From Methylobacillus sp. (GTDB lineage: Bacteria > Pseudomonadota > Gammaproteobacteria > Burkholderiales > Methylophilaceae), in assembly GCA_031277395.1 (NCBI GenBank), contig JAITML010000045.1, positions 1 through 34,016 of the forward strand: DNA of 34,016 nt, given 5' to 3'. Shown here piece after piece: positions 25,344-32,674 of this stretch. The first letter of the stretch is position 1; every line of letters starts with the position of its first letter. Below the pieces are notes generated by a model that saw only the letters and a program-made list of their open reading frames with translations, ran no database searches and was not told the DNA's origin. A program made the translations under genes and the position numbers.

Positions 25344-25372
25344 ATTATTGGTAATCGGTTTTAACGATGCAA
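25344..25372 (-). promoter_or_regulatory. Candidate promoter of the algZ-algR pair, overlapping the argH start
   Basis: On the minus strand TTGCAT (25367-25372) and AATAAT (25344-25349) are exactly 17 bases apart. The -35 box lies on the argH start codon and the predicted transcription start falls on the kinase ATG codons (25335-25340). There is no ribosome site, which fits leaderless initiation. TTGCAT is only a fair -35 match. Confidence 0.4.
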
Positions 25373-26758
25373 GATAAATCCAATACTTGGTCAGGCCGTT
25401 TCAACGAACCTGTGGCGGAATTGGTCAAACGCTACACGGCTTCGGTCGCATTTGACCGGCGATTGGCCGAATGCGACATCCAGGGATCGCTTGCGCATGC
25501 GCGCATGCTGGGCGCTCAAGGCATCATCCCGCGTGAAGATGTCGCAGCGATTGAGCGCGGGCTGAACGACATTCTCGAAGAAATCCGCACGGGTCATTTT
25601 GCATGGCAGCTTGATCTGGAGGACGTGCATCTCAATATCGAAAAGCGCCTCACCGAAAAAATCGGCGACGCCGGTAAGCGCTTGCACACCGGTCGTTCGC
25701 GCAACGATCAAGTGGCGACCGATATTCGCCTGTGGTTGCGCGCGACGACCGACGATGTGCTGTCGCGCATCCATGCGCTGCAACTCGCCATCGTTGATCT
25801 CGCGGAACAACACGTTGACACCGTGATGCCGGGCTTCACGCATTTGCAGGTCGCCCAACCCGTGACCTTGGGCCATCATCTGCTCGCCTATTTTGAAATG
25901 CTGAAACGCGACGCCGGACGTTTTGCCGACGCGCGCAAACGCATCAACCGCCTGCCGCTGGGCGCGGCCGCGCTGGCGGGCACGAGCTATCCGATAGATC
26001 GCGAGCACGTCGCCCGCGAACTGGGTTTCGACGGTGTGTGCGAAAACTCGCTTGATGCCGTATCGGATCGCGATTTCGCGATTGAATTCACGGCGGCAGC
26101 GGCGCTGTTGATGACGCATCTTTCGCGTTTTTCGGAAGAATTGATTTTGTGGATAAGCCCGCGCTTCGGTTTCATCGACATCGCCGACCGTTTTTGTACC
26201 GGCTCTTCCATCATGCCGCAGAAAAAAAATCCCGATGTGCCGGAACTCGTGCGCGGCAAAACCGGCCGCGTAAATGGTCATCTGCTTGCGCTGCTGACGC
26301 TCATGAAAGCGCAGCCGCTGGCCTATAACAAGGATAATCAGGAAGACAAGGAGCCGCTGTTCGACACGACGGATACGCTGCTCGCCACGCTCGAAATTTA
26401 CGCCGACATGCTGCGCGGCATCACAGTCAACAAGGACGCGATGCGCCGCGCGGCCACGGAAGGATTTGCCACGGCGACTGATTTCGCGGATTATCTTGTC
26501 AAGAAAGGTTTGCCGTTCCGCGACGCGCACGAAGCCGTGGCGCGCGCGGTGCGTCATGCGGAAGATGCGGGCTGCGATCTGGCCGATCTCGATCTCACCG
26601 TGTTGCAGGGATTTTCGCCGTTGGTGGAATCTGACGTATACTCCGTTTTGACGCTGGAAGGTTCGCTCGCGAGCCGCAATCATATTGGCGGAACAGCGCC
26701 GCAACAAGTACGCGCGGCTGTCACGCAAGCTCGTATTTATCTATCATCAATTGCGTAA
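25367..26758 (+). CDS. argH: Argininosuccinate lyase
   Basis: ArgH splits argininosuccinate into arginine and fumarate, the last step of arginine synthesis. The 463-residue protein of the fumarase/aspartase superfamily has WSGRF near the start, the [13 protein letters not shown] segment, TPGFTHLQ-like [11 protein letters not shown] with the catalytic His, and the superfamily signature [12 protein letters not shown]. Length is normal. No strong ribosome site precedes the ATG at 25367. Its stop codon overlaps an in-frame ATG of the next gene's longer frame. The order argH next to algZ-algR-hemC matches Pseudomonas. Confidence 0.97.
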   Translation: MQDKSNTWSGRFNEPVAELVKRYTASVAFDRRLAECDIQGSLAHARMLGAQGIIPREDVAAIERGLNDILEEIRTGHFAWQLDLEDVHLNIEKRLTEKIGDAGKRLHTGRSRNDQVATDIRLWLRATTDDVLSRIHALQLAIVDLAEQHVDTVMPGFTHLQVAQPVTLGHHLLAYFEMLKRDAGRFADARKRINRLPLGAAALAGTSYPIDREHVARELGFDGVCENSLDAVSDRDFAIEFTAAAALLMTHLSRFSEELILWISPRFGFIDIADRFCTGSSIMPQKKNPDVPELVRGKTGRVNGHLLALLTLMKAQPLAYNKDNQEDKEPLFDTTDTLLATLEIYADMLRGITVNKDAMRRAATEGFATATDFADYLVKKGLPFRDAHEAVARAVRHAEDAGCDLADLDLTVLQGFSPLVESDVYSVLTLEGSLASRNHIGGTAPQQVRAAVTQARIYLSSIA

Positions 26759-26787
26759 TGAATAAGTTAAAGAAGGGGGTTTTAATC

Positions 26788-27408
26788 ATGTGGAAATCAC
26801 TCGTAAACCTGATGCTGGGCGGGCTGCTGTTGGGAATGACGGTCGGCGTTGCCGCCCAGGAAGAAGCAAGCAGCGAGCCGCCCAGCTCGCTCAGCAAATC
26901 GATGGAATGGCAGATGATTCCGGGCGAAAGCCTGAATGCGCTGTCCCGCCTGTTTTATCCCAAGAGCGGCGCAATGCAGCGCATCTTCGTCAAATCGACA
27001 CTGGACCTCAACCGCGACGAACGACCGGATCTGACCGCCGACTACAAGTTCGAGGAAAAAACCGCGATTACCATACCCACGCTCATCGAACTGTCGCGCC
27101 ATGCGCCGCGAGTCACCGCACCTCGAAGCGCCCCCTCCAACCCGGATGACACCACGGTATCCATCTCGACCACGGGAACGACAACCACTGAAAAGCCCGC
27201 GAAAAAACTGACCAAGAAACAGCAGGACGAACTGCAAGCGCTGGAGCAACGCTCGGAAGACCGCAAGAAGGAACTGGATGATCTCAATGCACGCCTGAAA
27301 TCCCTGGAAGATCAAACCAAGTCCCAGGACGCTGCCATCAAGGAAACCGATCAAAAAATCAAGGATACCCAAGCCAAGAGCAGCGCCCCGGCGCAACTGG
27401 GCAACTAA
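26788..27408 (+). CDS. Secreted LysM/FimV-like protein with coiled-coil tail
   Basis: This 206-residue exported protein has a signal peptide (residues 1-23) with a likely cut after VAA, before QEEAS. Residues 41-101 resemble the LysM-like N-terminal domain of FimV (MIPGESLNALSRLFYP, then a TAITIPT ending). A Thr/Ser/Pro linker and a highly charged Lys/Glu/Asp coiled coil (about 145-198) end the protein. LysM-type domains bind peptidoglycan, so it is probably periplasmic. I chose ATG 26788 because it gives a clean signal peptide and follows a purine-rich AAGGGGG site. An upstream ATG at 26758 overlaps the argH stop but has no ribosome site. Exact function is unknown. Confidence 0.75.
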   Translation: MWKSLVNLMLGGLLLGMTVGVAAQEEASSEPPSSLSKSMEWQMIPGESLNALSRLFYPKSGAMQRIFVKSTLDLNRDERPDLTADYKFEEKTAITIPTLIELSRHAPRVTAPRSAPSNPDDTTVSISTTGTTTTEKPAKKLTKKQQDELQALEQRSEDRKKELDDLNARLKSLEDQTKSQDAAIKETDQKIKDTQAKSSAPAQLGN

Positions 27409-27490
27409 AGCCATGGAAAATCTGCGCATAATTCCCTCTTCCTTTGCGGGAGTGGGAAAGCCAATTCTCAAAATTTTTCAGGAGGTAACC

Positions 27491-27811
27491 ATGAAAAAAT
27501 TAATCACGATTCTTTTTCTGCTGACCTTGGCATCACCCGTCGCAGCGCAAACCGCTTCGTACAAGTGCACGATCAACGGCAAAACCGTTTACACCGACTT
27601 CCCTTCGTCACCCAGTTGCAAGGAAATGAAAAACGGCCAAGCGGTTTCCAAACCCAAACCGCAGGCTCCGCTCGACACCATTCCTCCGAAAGAAGACAAA
27701 ACCACCAGCGATGGGACGGAACCGGCAGCGCCGACGGATGCGGCAAACACAAATACAACGACTAGGAGCGTGCCACTACAAGTGGCTCCTCCGCCCCAAA
27801 CGGCTAATTAA
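27491..27811 (+). CDS. Small secreted DUF4124-like protein
   Basis: This 106-residue protein has a clear signal peptide (MKKLITILFLLTLASPVAAQ) and a short core (YKCTINGKTVYTDFPSSPSC) typical of DUF4124-type proteins, with two cysteines that could pair. The rest is Pro/Thr/Lys-rich and probably disordered. The ribosome site GGAGGTAACC is near perfect and decides the start; a longer in-frame ATG at 27413 has no such support. The stop overlaps the hemW stop on the other strand by three bases. A short hairpin-forming sequence (AGGAG...CTCCT, 27764-27790) lies within its end. Function is unknown. Confidence 0.75.
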   Translation: MKKLITILFLLTLASPVAAQTASYKCTINGKTVYTDFPSSPSCKEMKNGQAVSKPKPQAPLDTIPPKEDKTTSDGTEPAAPTDAANTNTTTRSVPLQVAPPPQTAN

Positions 27812-28995
27812 CCAAGAAACATCTGCAGCAACTCATTAAGATAGCGCTGGCCGCGCAAGGTGGGCGCTATCTTTGTCGCATCCTGTCGAATCAAACCCAT
27901 CGCTTCCGCCTCACGCAGAGGCTCGCTTACAGCGGAAAACGGCAGACCGGTTCGTTCCTCGAACAATGATTTTTCGAATCCTTCCGTAAGGCGCAAAGCA
28001 TTCATCATGAACTCGAAGGCAAGATCGGCGGAGCGCAGGATTTGTTCCTGTTCAATGTGTTCTCCGGTCGCGGTTTTTTGCAGATAGCTGGCCGGATGTT
28101 TGTAGCGTGATTGACGGATGACACGATCATGGAATGACAGTTTGCTGTGCGCGCCCGCGCCTATGCCAAGGTAGTCGCCGAACTGCCAGTAGTTCAGGTT
28201 GTGGCGGCAGCGGTTGTCTTTAAAACTTTTCGCAAATGCCGAAGTTTCATAGTGCAGATAACCTGATTCCGCGAGCAGATTTTCCAGCGCCTCCTGCATT
28301 GCGGCGCTCGTATCGTCATCGGGCAGCGGTGGCGGAGCATGATGAAACTGCGTATTGGGTTCCAGCGTGAGGTGATAGCAGGAAAGATGCGAAGGGCTGA
28401 GCGCGACAGCCGCGCGTACATCATCCAAAGCCTCGTCCAATGTCTGCTGCGGCAGCGCGTACATCAAATCCAGATTCACATTCCCGAAAATCTCAAGCGC
28501 TCTTTCCGCCGCGCTGCGTGCTTGCGCAGCATCGTGTATGCGCCCGAGCACGGCGAGGTGGCGGTTGTTGAAACTTTGAATGCCAACCGACAAGCGGTTC
28601 ACGCCCGCGTCGCGGAAGCCGGCGAAGCGCGCCTTGTCCACCGTTCCGGGATTGGCTTCCAGCGTAATTTCGGTTTCGTAGATCAACGGCACACGCGCCC
28701 GTACGGCACTCAGAATGCGGTCTATCGCGTCGGGCGAAAAAATACTCGGCGTGCCGCCGCCGAAAAAAATACTGTGTATTTTGCGCCCCCAAATCAGCGG
28801 CAGCGCTTGTTCCAGATCCAGAATCAGCGCGTTGACGTAATCCATTTCCGGGATTGCCGCGTGCGCTTCGTGCGAGTTGAAATCGCAATACGGACATTTG
28901 CGCGCGCACCACGGAATATGAATGTAGAACGCGAGCGGCGGCAACACATGGAAGCCCCGGGCAGGCTCGCCCGAAATGTGCATCGTGTCCGTCAT
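27808..28995 (-). CDS. hemW: Radical SAM haem chaperone HemW
   Basis: HemW is a radical SAM protein that binds haem and helps insert it into respiratory enzymes; it is often mislabelled as oxygen-independent coproporphyrinogen oxidase. The 395-residue protein has the cluster motif CARKCPYC (Cys30, Cys34, Cys37) followed by DF, the SAM-binding GGGTPS at 79-84, GIQSFNNRHLAVLGR, and the HemW C-terminal domain. The N-terminus is about 15 residues longer than the core start. The ATG at 28995 overlaps the rdgB stop as ATGA. It is the last gene of rph-rdgB-hemW, a conserved proteobacterial order. Confidence 0.95.
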   Translation of the reverse strand: MTDTMHISGEPARGFHVLPPLAFYIHIPWCARKCPYCDFNSHEAHAAIPEMDYVNALILDLEQALPLIWGRKIHSIFFGGGTPSIFSPDAIDRILSAVRARVPLIYETEITLEANPGTVDKARFAGFRDAGVNRLSVGIQSFNNRHLAVLGRIHDAAQARSAAERALEIFGNVNLDLMYALPQQTLDEALDDVRAAVALSPSHLSCYHLTLEPNTQFHHAPPPLPDDDTSAAMQEALENLLAESGYLHYETSAFAKSFKDNRCRHNLNYWQFGDYLGIGAGAHSKLSFHDRVIRQSRYKHPASYLQKTATGEHIEQEQILRSADLAFEFMMNALRLTEGFEKSLFEERTGLPFSAVSEPLREAEAMGLIRQDATKIAPTLRGQRYLNELLQMFLG

Positions 28996-29585
28996 TCCCG
29001 CATCACGCGCAATTTTTCCGCGAGCGCGCGCAACGCCTTGCCGCGATGGCTCATGCGATTTTTGTCAGCGGCGGAAATTTCTGCGGCAGTTTGCTGAAGT
29101 TCAGCATCAAAAAACAGCGGATCGTAGCCAAAGCCATTTTCACCGCGCGGCGTTTCGAGAATCACGCCATGCCATTGCCCTTCGGCGATGATGGGTTGTG
29201 GATCATCCGCATGGCGCAGCAACACCAGCGCGCAATGATAATGCGCGCGCCTGTCGGTTGCGCCGCGCATGGTTTCCAGCAATTTGGCGTTGTTGCGCGC
29301 ATCGGAACGCGGCTCGCCCGCGTAAATCGCGGAGATCACACCCGGCGCGCCGCCGAGCGTTTCCACGCAAATACCGGAATCATCCGCGAGCGCCGGCAAG
29401 CCCGTAAGCCGCGCGGCGTGACGCGCCTTGGTCAGCGCGTTTTCGATGAAGGTGCAATGCGGCTCGGCAGCTTCCGGCACATTGAAATCAGCCTGTGAAA
29501 TGACGGCCATGTTGAGCGGCTCCAGCAACGCGCGAATCTCGCTCAACTTGTGCGCATTGCCGGTGGCGATGACGAGTTTTCGCAT
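28992..29585 (-). CDS. rdgB: dITP/XTP pyrophosphatase RdgB
   Basis: This 197-residue Ham1/RdgB enzyme cleans the nucleotide pool by hydrolysing dITP, ITP and XTP to monophosphates. Motifs are TGNAHKLSEI at residues 8-17, Asp68/Asp69 in ALADDSG, the GGAPGV loop, GENGFGYDPLF, and the C-terminal SHRGKALRAL. Length is normal. It starts four bases after rph and overlaps hemW. Confidence 0.97.
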   Translation of the reverse strand: MRKLVIATGNAHKLSEIRALLEPLNMAVISQADFNVPEAAEPHCTFIENALTKARHAARLTGLPALADDSGICVETLGGAPGVISAIYAGEPRSDARNNAKLLETMRGATDRRAHYHCALVLLRHADDPQPIIAEGQWHGVILETPRGENGFGYDPLFFDAELQQTAAEISAADKNRMSHRGKALRALAEKLRVMRE

Positions 29586-29589
29586 GGGC

Positions 29590-30306
29590 TTACAATTTGA
29601 GCGCCGCTTTTTGTTTCGCGATGAGTTGCATGATGCCTTTTTGCGCCAGGTCCAGCATGGCGTTCATTTCCTCACGCCGGAACGGAGCGCCTTCGGCAGT
29701 GCCTTGAATCTCCACGAAACCGCCGCTGGCGGTCAGCACCACGTTCATGTCGGTATCGCAGCCGGAGTCTTCGATATAGTCGAGATCAAGCACCGGCGCG
29801 CCCTCAAATATGCCGACCGAAATCGCGGCAACGAAATCCCGGATGGGCGATTCGGCGATCAACTTGTTTTTCCGTAGCACACCCACTGCATCGTGCAACG
29901 CGACAAACGCGCCGGTGATGCTCGCGGGGCGCGTCCCGCCATCGGCCTGTATCACGTCGCAGTCGATCTGTATGGTGCGCTCGCCGAGCTTGCCCATATC
30001 GACCACGGAACGCAGGGCGCGACCGATCAAACGCTGGATTTCCTGCGTGCGTCCCGATTGCTTGCCCTTGGCCGCTTCACGGCTCATGCGCTCGCCGGTG
30101 GAGCGCGGCAGCATGCCGTATTCCGCCGTCACCCAGCCTTCGCCGCTGCCCTTCTTGTGCGCCGGCACCCTCTCCTCCACGCTGGCTGTGCACAGCACAT
30201 GCGTGTCGCCGAATTTGATCAGCACCGAACCTTCGGCGTGCTTGGTGTAATGGCGGATGATTTCAACGGGACGTAATTCATCGGAGGCGCGGTTGCTTGG
30301 ACGCAT
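29590..30306 (-). CDS. rph: Ribonuclease PH
   Basis: RNase PH is a phosphate-dependent 3'-5' exonuclease that trims tRNA 3' ends. The 238-residue protein has the family start ([15 protein letters not shown]), [13 protein letters not shown], the [32 protein letters not shown] stretch with phosphate-binding Arg residues, seen as [16 protein letters not shown], and [17 protein letters not shown]. It is first in rph-rdgB-hemW. Its start faces the divergent pilin-like gene 126 bases away; I could not assign clear promoters in that gap. Confidence 0.97.
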   Translation of the reverse strand: MRPSNRASDELRPVEIIRHYTKHAEGSVLIKFGDTHVLCTASVEERVPAHKKGSGEGWVTAEYGMLPRSTGERMSREAAKGKQSGRTQEIQRLIGRALRSVVDMGKLGERTIQIDCDVIQADGGTRPASITGAFVALHDAVGVLRKNKLIAESPIRDFVAAISVGIFEGAPVLDLDYIEDSGCDTDMNVVLTASGGFVEIQGTAEGAPFRREEMNAMLDLAQKGIMQLIAKQKAALKL

Positions 30307-30432
30307 GATGGTTTCCAGAATTTAAAGCATCTATTTTGGCATGAGCACACGCGGATTTGATAACATGGAAATAAATTTTACCGGGATATTTTCATAATTT
30401 ATGTGCAGCATTCTTAACACAAGGGTTGAATA

Positions 30433-30951
30433 ATGGAAAAGGAAAAAAAGAATTCCTCCGTTCTCGTCATCCTCCTGATTATTGCGATTCCCCTGTTGCT
30501 GGTTGTGGTCGCGGTCATCGGCATACTCGCCGCAATCGCCATACCGGCCTATCAGGATTACACGGTACGCGCCAAGGTCGCCGAAGGCGTGGCGCGCGCC
30601 TCTTTTGCTAGAGATCGTGTGTCCGAATTTTACGCGCGTACCGGCCATCTTCCGGCAGATACAACAAGCGCCGGATTTGACTCTGCGGCCTGGGGTTACG
30701 TCCAGAGCGTCACATGGAACCCATCGCCAACCGGCGATGCGATCGCAGGCAACATGGGCAATATCATCGTCACCCTGTCGCCAAAAATTTCCTCGAACAA
30801 TGCGCGCTACACTTTCTACTTCAGCCTGATGTCCGTCCATGACCGCACACTGATCTGGCGATGCAACATCGGAAATATCCCGCGACGTGAAGCGAGCGGA
30901 GATGGCACGCTCCCAAGCCGATATACTCCGGCAAGTTGCCGCACTTCATGA
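30433..30951 (+). CDS. Pilin-like membrane protein lacking a prepilin leader
   Basis: Residues 28-52 (VIGILAAIAIPAYQDYTVRAKVAEG) match the second half of the type IV major-pilin helix, seen as GILAAIAIPAYQDYTVRAK. The globular part (about 55-172) has the pilin C-terminal Cys pair (Cys144 and Cys169). The usual leader and first half of the helix, with the prepilin-peptidase G-F-T-L-I-E site and Glu5, are absent. In their place stands a charged MEKEKKNSS start and a hydrophobic LVILLIIAIPLLLVVVAV run. It therefore looks like a pilin head held by an uncleaved membrane anchor. AGGG precedes the ATG by about eight bases. The next gene carries a homologous head about half identical by eye. Whether it can join a pilus is unknown. 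Confidence 0.8.
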   Translation: MEKEKKNSSVLVILLIIAIPLLLVVVAVIGILAAIAIPAYQDYTVRAKVAEGVARASFARDRVSEFYARTGHLPADTTSAGFDSAAWGYVQSVTWNPSPTGDAIAGNMGNIIVTLSPKISSNNARYTFYFSLMSVHDRTLIWRCNIGNIPRREASGDGTLPSRYTPASCRTS

Positions 30952-30983
30952 CTTTCTTCCTCAAAAGCGGAAGGAGCCAAACC

Positions 30984-31763
30984 ATGAAAAAACTTATCAT
31001 CTCCCTGATGATTGCGGTTGTTCTCTCCGGCTGCGATGATTTTTTCGTGCCCACCAAAACCGTCGATTGGTACAAAACGCACGAAACGGAACGAAAAGAG
31101 ATACTTGCCCGATGCAATAACAATCCCGGCGAGCTGCGAGATACGCCTGACTGCATCAATGCGGCGCGCGCGGAAAGCGAGATGGCTCTTCCCGCAGAAA
31201 AATCTCCGGCAATCTCCACATCCGCCCAAACCGTTGGCTGGTACAAAACACACGATACGGAGCGGGAGGAAATGCTCGCCCGATGCGATAACAACCCCGG
31301 TGAACTGGGAAACACGCCCGACTGCATCAACGCAACGCACGCGAAAAACGATGCGGCAGGAGATGATGAGCTGGCACTTGCCCGTGTCATTGAAAGCGTG
31401 ACGTATGTTTCTGCCGCAAAAGTCATCGTGTCAGAATTTTATGCTGCCAATGCTGCCTTTCCGACCAACATGGCAAGTACCGGCTTTGATCCCGGACCGA
31501 CGGGTTATATCCGGAGCGTGACGTGGAGCGCGTCGCCAGATAACAACGCTGTCACCGGCAATCTTGCGAATATCATTATCACACTGGCGCCCGATATTTC
31601 TCCGAACAATGCCACATACAATCTATATTTCAGCGTAATGTCCATCACGAACGGAATGCTGATCTGGAAATGCAACAACGGCAAAGCGCCCAGAACCGAT
31701 GCCAGCAGTAGCGGCACCCTACCGAACCAATACACTCCGCCTATCTGCCGCACCAACGGGTAA
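30984..31763 (+). CDS. Lipoprotein with two EexN-like motifs fused to a pilin head domain
   Basis: This 259-residue lipoprotein has a signal with lipobox LSGC (Cys17) followed by Asp18-Asp19. Asp at +2 is an inner-membrane retention signal in enterobacterial Lol sorting. Residues 26-60 and 83-117 are tandem copies of the EexN-family pattern WYKTH..ER...LARC.NNPGEL..TPDCINA, each with two cysteines. EexN proteins are entry-exclusion lipoproteins of conjugative plasmids. Residues 128-259 are homologous to the pilin-like head of the upstream protein, including IWKC (Cys230) and the final Cys255, but have no pilin helix. A strong AAGGAG site supports the start. The fusion is unusual and no function is known. 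Confidence 0.85.
   Translation: MKKLIISLMIAVVLSGCDDFFVPTKTVDWYKTHETERKEILARCNNNPGELRDTPDCINAARAESEMALPAEKSPAISTSAQTVGWYKTHDTEREEMLARCDNNPGELGNTPDCINATHAKNDAAGDDELALARVIESVTYVSAAKVIVSEFYAANAAFPTNMASTGFDPGPTGYIRSVTWSASPDNNAVTGNLANIIITLAPDISPNNATYNLYFSVMSITNGMLIWKCNNGKAPRTDASSSGTLPNQYTPPICRTNG
31059..31334 (+). repeat. Direct repeat encoding the two EexN-like motifs
   Basis: Two 105-base units (31059-31163 and 31230-31334) start 171 bases apart and are clearly related at DNA level, for example both containing GCCCGATGC followed by AATAACAA- or GATAACAA-type sequence. They encode the two EexN-like segments of the lipoprotein, so a recent internal duplication is likely. Confidence 0.75.
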
Positions 31764-31821
31764 ATTACATTGGGAATAAAGAAAGAACTCCCCTCGGCAT
31801 ATTCGCCGCGATTGCTGTCAC

Positions 31822-32562
31822 TCAGCGCAACGTCCGACCAAACAGCGCCAGCGCGAGTTGATAGCCGGTCATTGCCAGTTGCGGGTCATAGCGTTCGCCC
31901 TCGTCGCGCATGAAGGCGTGCTGGCCGTTGAATTCGTGCCAGGTAAATACCAGGCCTTCAGTTTCATTGAGCGCCTTGTACACCTCGGCACGCTTTTCTC
32001 CGGGAATGTGCGGATCCTGCTTGCCCCAGATCATGAGCAGTTCGCCCTGAATCTCCTTGCGACGCTCCATGCTGTGCTGGCCGGGCTGACTCGGGATGGT
32101 GCGGGTGTGCAGATCGGTCGCGTAAAAACAGGCGGTGGCTTTCACTTCCGGTTGCAAGGCCGCGCGGAACGCGAGATGGCCGCCGATGCAAAAACCCATC
32201 GCGCCGATGTCGCCGGTCGCCCATGCCTGCTGTTTCGCCCATGCGATCAACGCGCGGTTGTCGCTGTCGTAGCTTTCCACGGGTTTCGCGGCCTTGTCGG
32301 CATTGCCTTTGTCGCGGCCCGCATCGTCGTAGCCCAGCACCGTGCCGGTCGGATTCAGCTCGTGGAATACCTCCGGCACCAGCACGGCATAACCGTGACC
32401 GGCCATAAGCCGCGCGGCGCGTTCTATGGGGCCGGTCTGCTGAAAGATTTCGGAATAGAACAGGATGACGGGATAACGCCCCTCGCCCGCGGGGCGATGC
32501 ACATAGGTGCGCATGGTGCCGGTAGGCGCGGGCAAATCCGCGATATGGCTCTGGATGATCAT
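31822..32562 (-). CDS. Dienelactone hydrolase family protein
   Basis: This 246-residue alpha/beta hydrolase belongs to the dienelactone hydrolase family, with the Cys-Asp-His triad visible: Cys125 in GFCIGGH, Asp183 in GKQDPHIP and His215 in NGQHAF, plus an early Glu (YSEIF, Glu38) that modulates the Cys in this family. It is probably cytosolic, as no signal peptide is seen. A strong AGGAG ribosome site lies eight bases before the ATG. The true substrate cannot be told; such enzymes are often general hydrolases outside chlorocatechol operons, and no such operon is nearby. Its end converges on the lipoprotein gene with a 58-base gap holding no clear terminator. Confidence 0.9.
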   Translation of the reverse strand: MIIQSHIADLPAPTGTMRTYVHRPAGEGRYPVILFYSEIFQQTGPIERAARLMAGHGYAVLVPEVFHELNPTGTVLGYDDAGRDKGNADKAAKPVESYDSDNRALIAWAKQQAWATGDIGAMGFCIGGHLAFRAALQPEVKATACFYATDLHTRTIPSQPGQHSMERRKEIQGELLMIWGKQDPHIPGEKRAEVYKALNETEGLVFTWHEFNGQHAFMRDEGERYDPQLAMTGYQLALALFGRTLR

Positions 32563-32617
32563 TGTATGGCTCCTGATAAATAGGCGATGCGCTCGCGCAA
32601 AACGCGCTATTTTACAT

Positions 32618-32640
32618 GGCCGCGCGAATAACGCGAGGCC
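32618..32640. repeat. Hairpin between tpiA and the hydrolase gene
   Basis: GGCCGCGCG (32618-32626) and CGCGAGGCC (32632-32640) form a 9-bp stem with one mismatch and a 5-base AATAA loop, about 35 bases past the tpiA stop. It is not followed by a T run on the minus strand, so termination is uncertain. Confidence 0.4.
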
Positions 32641-32674
32641 GGGAGCCTTATGACAATGAATCAGGCGAAATGAA

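Noticed and set aside
30307-30432. Sigma-54 promoter for the pilin-like gene
   Set aside because: TGGCAT occurs near 30339, but no matching -12 TTGC element lies at the right spacing, so pilin-style sigma-54 control is not supported.
31822-32562. Chlorocatechol degradation function for the dienelactone hydrolase
   Set aside because: The family match is clear, but no catechol pathway genes are near, so a specific substrate would be a guess.
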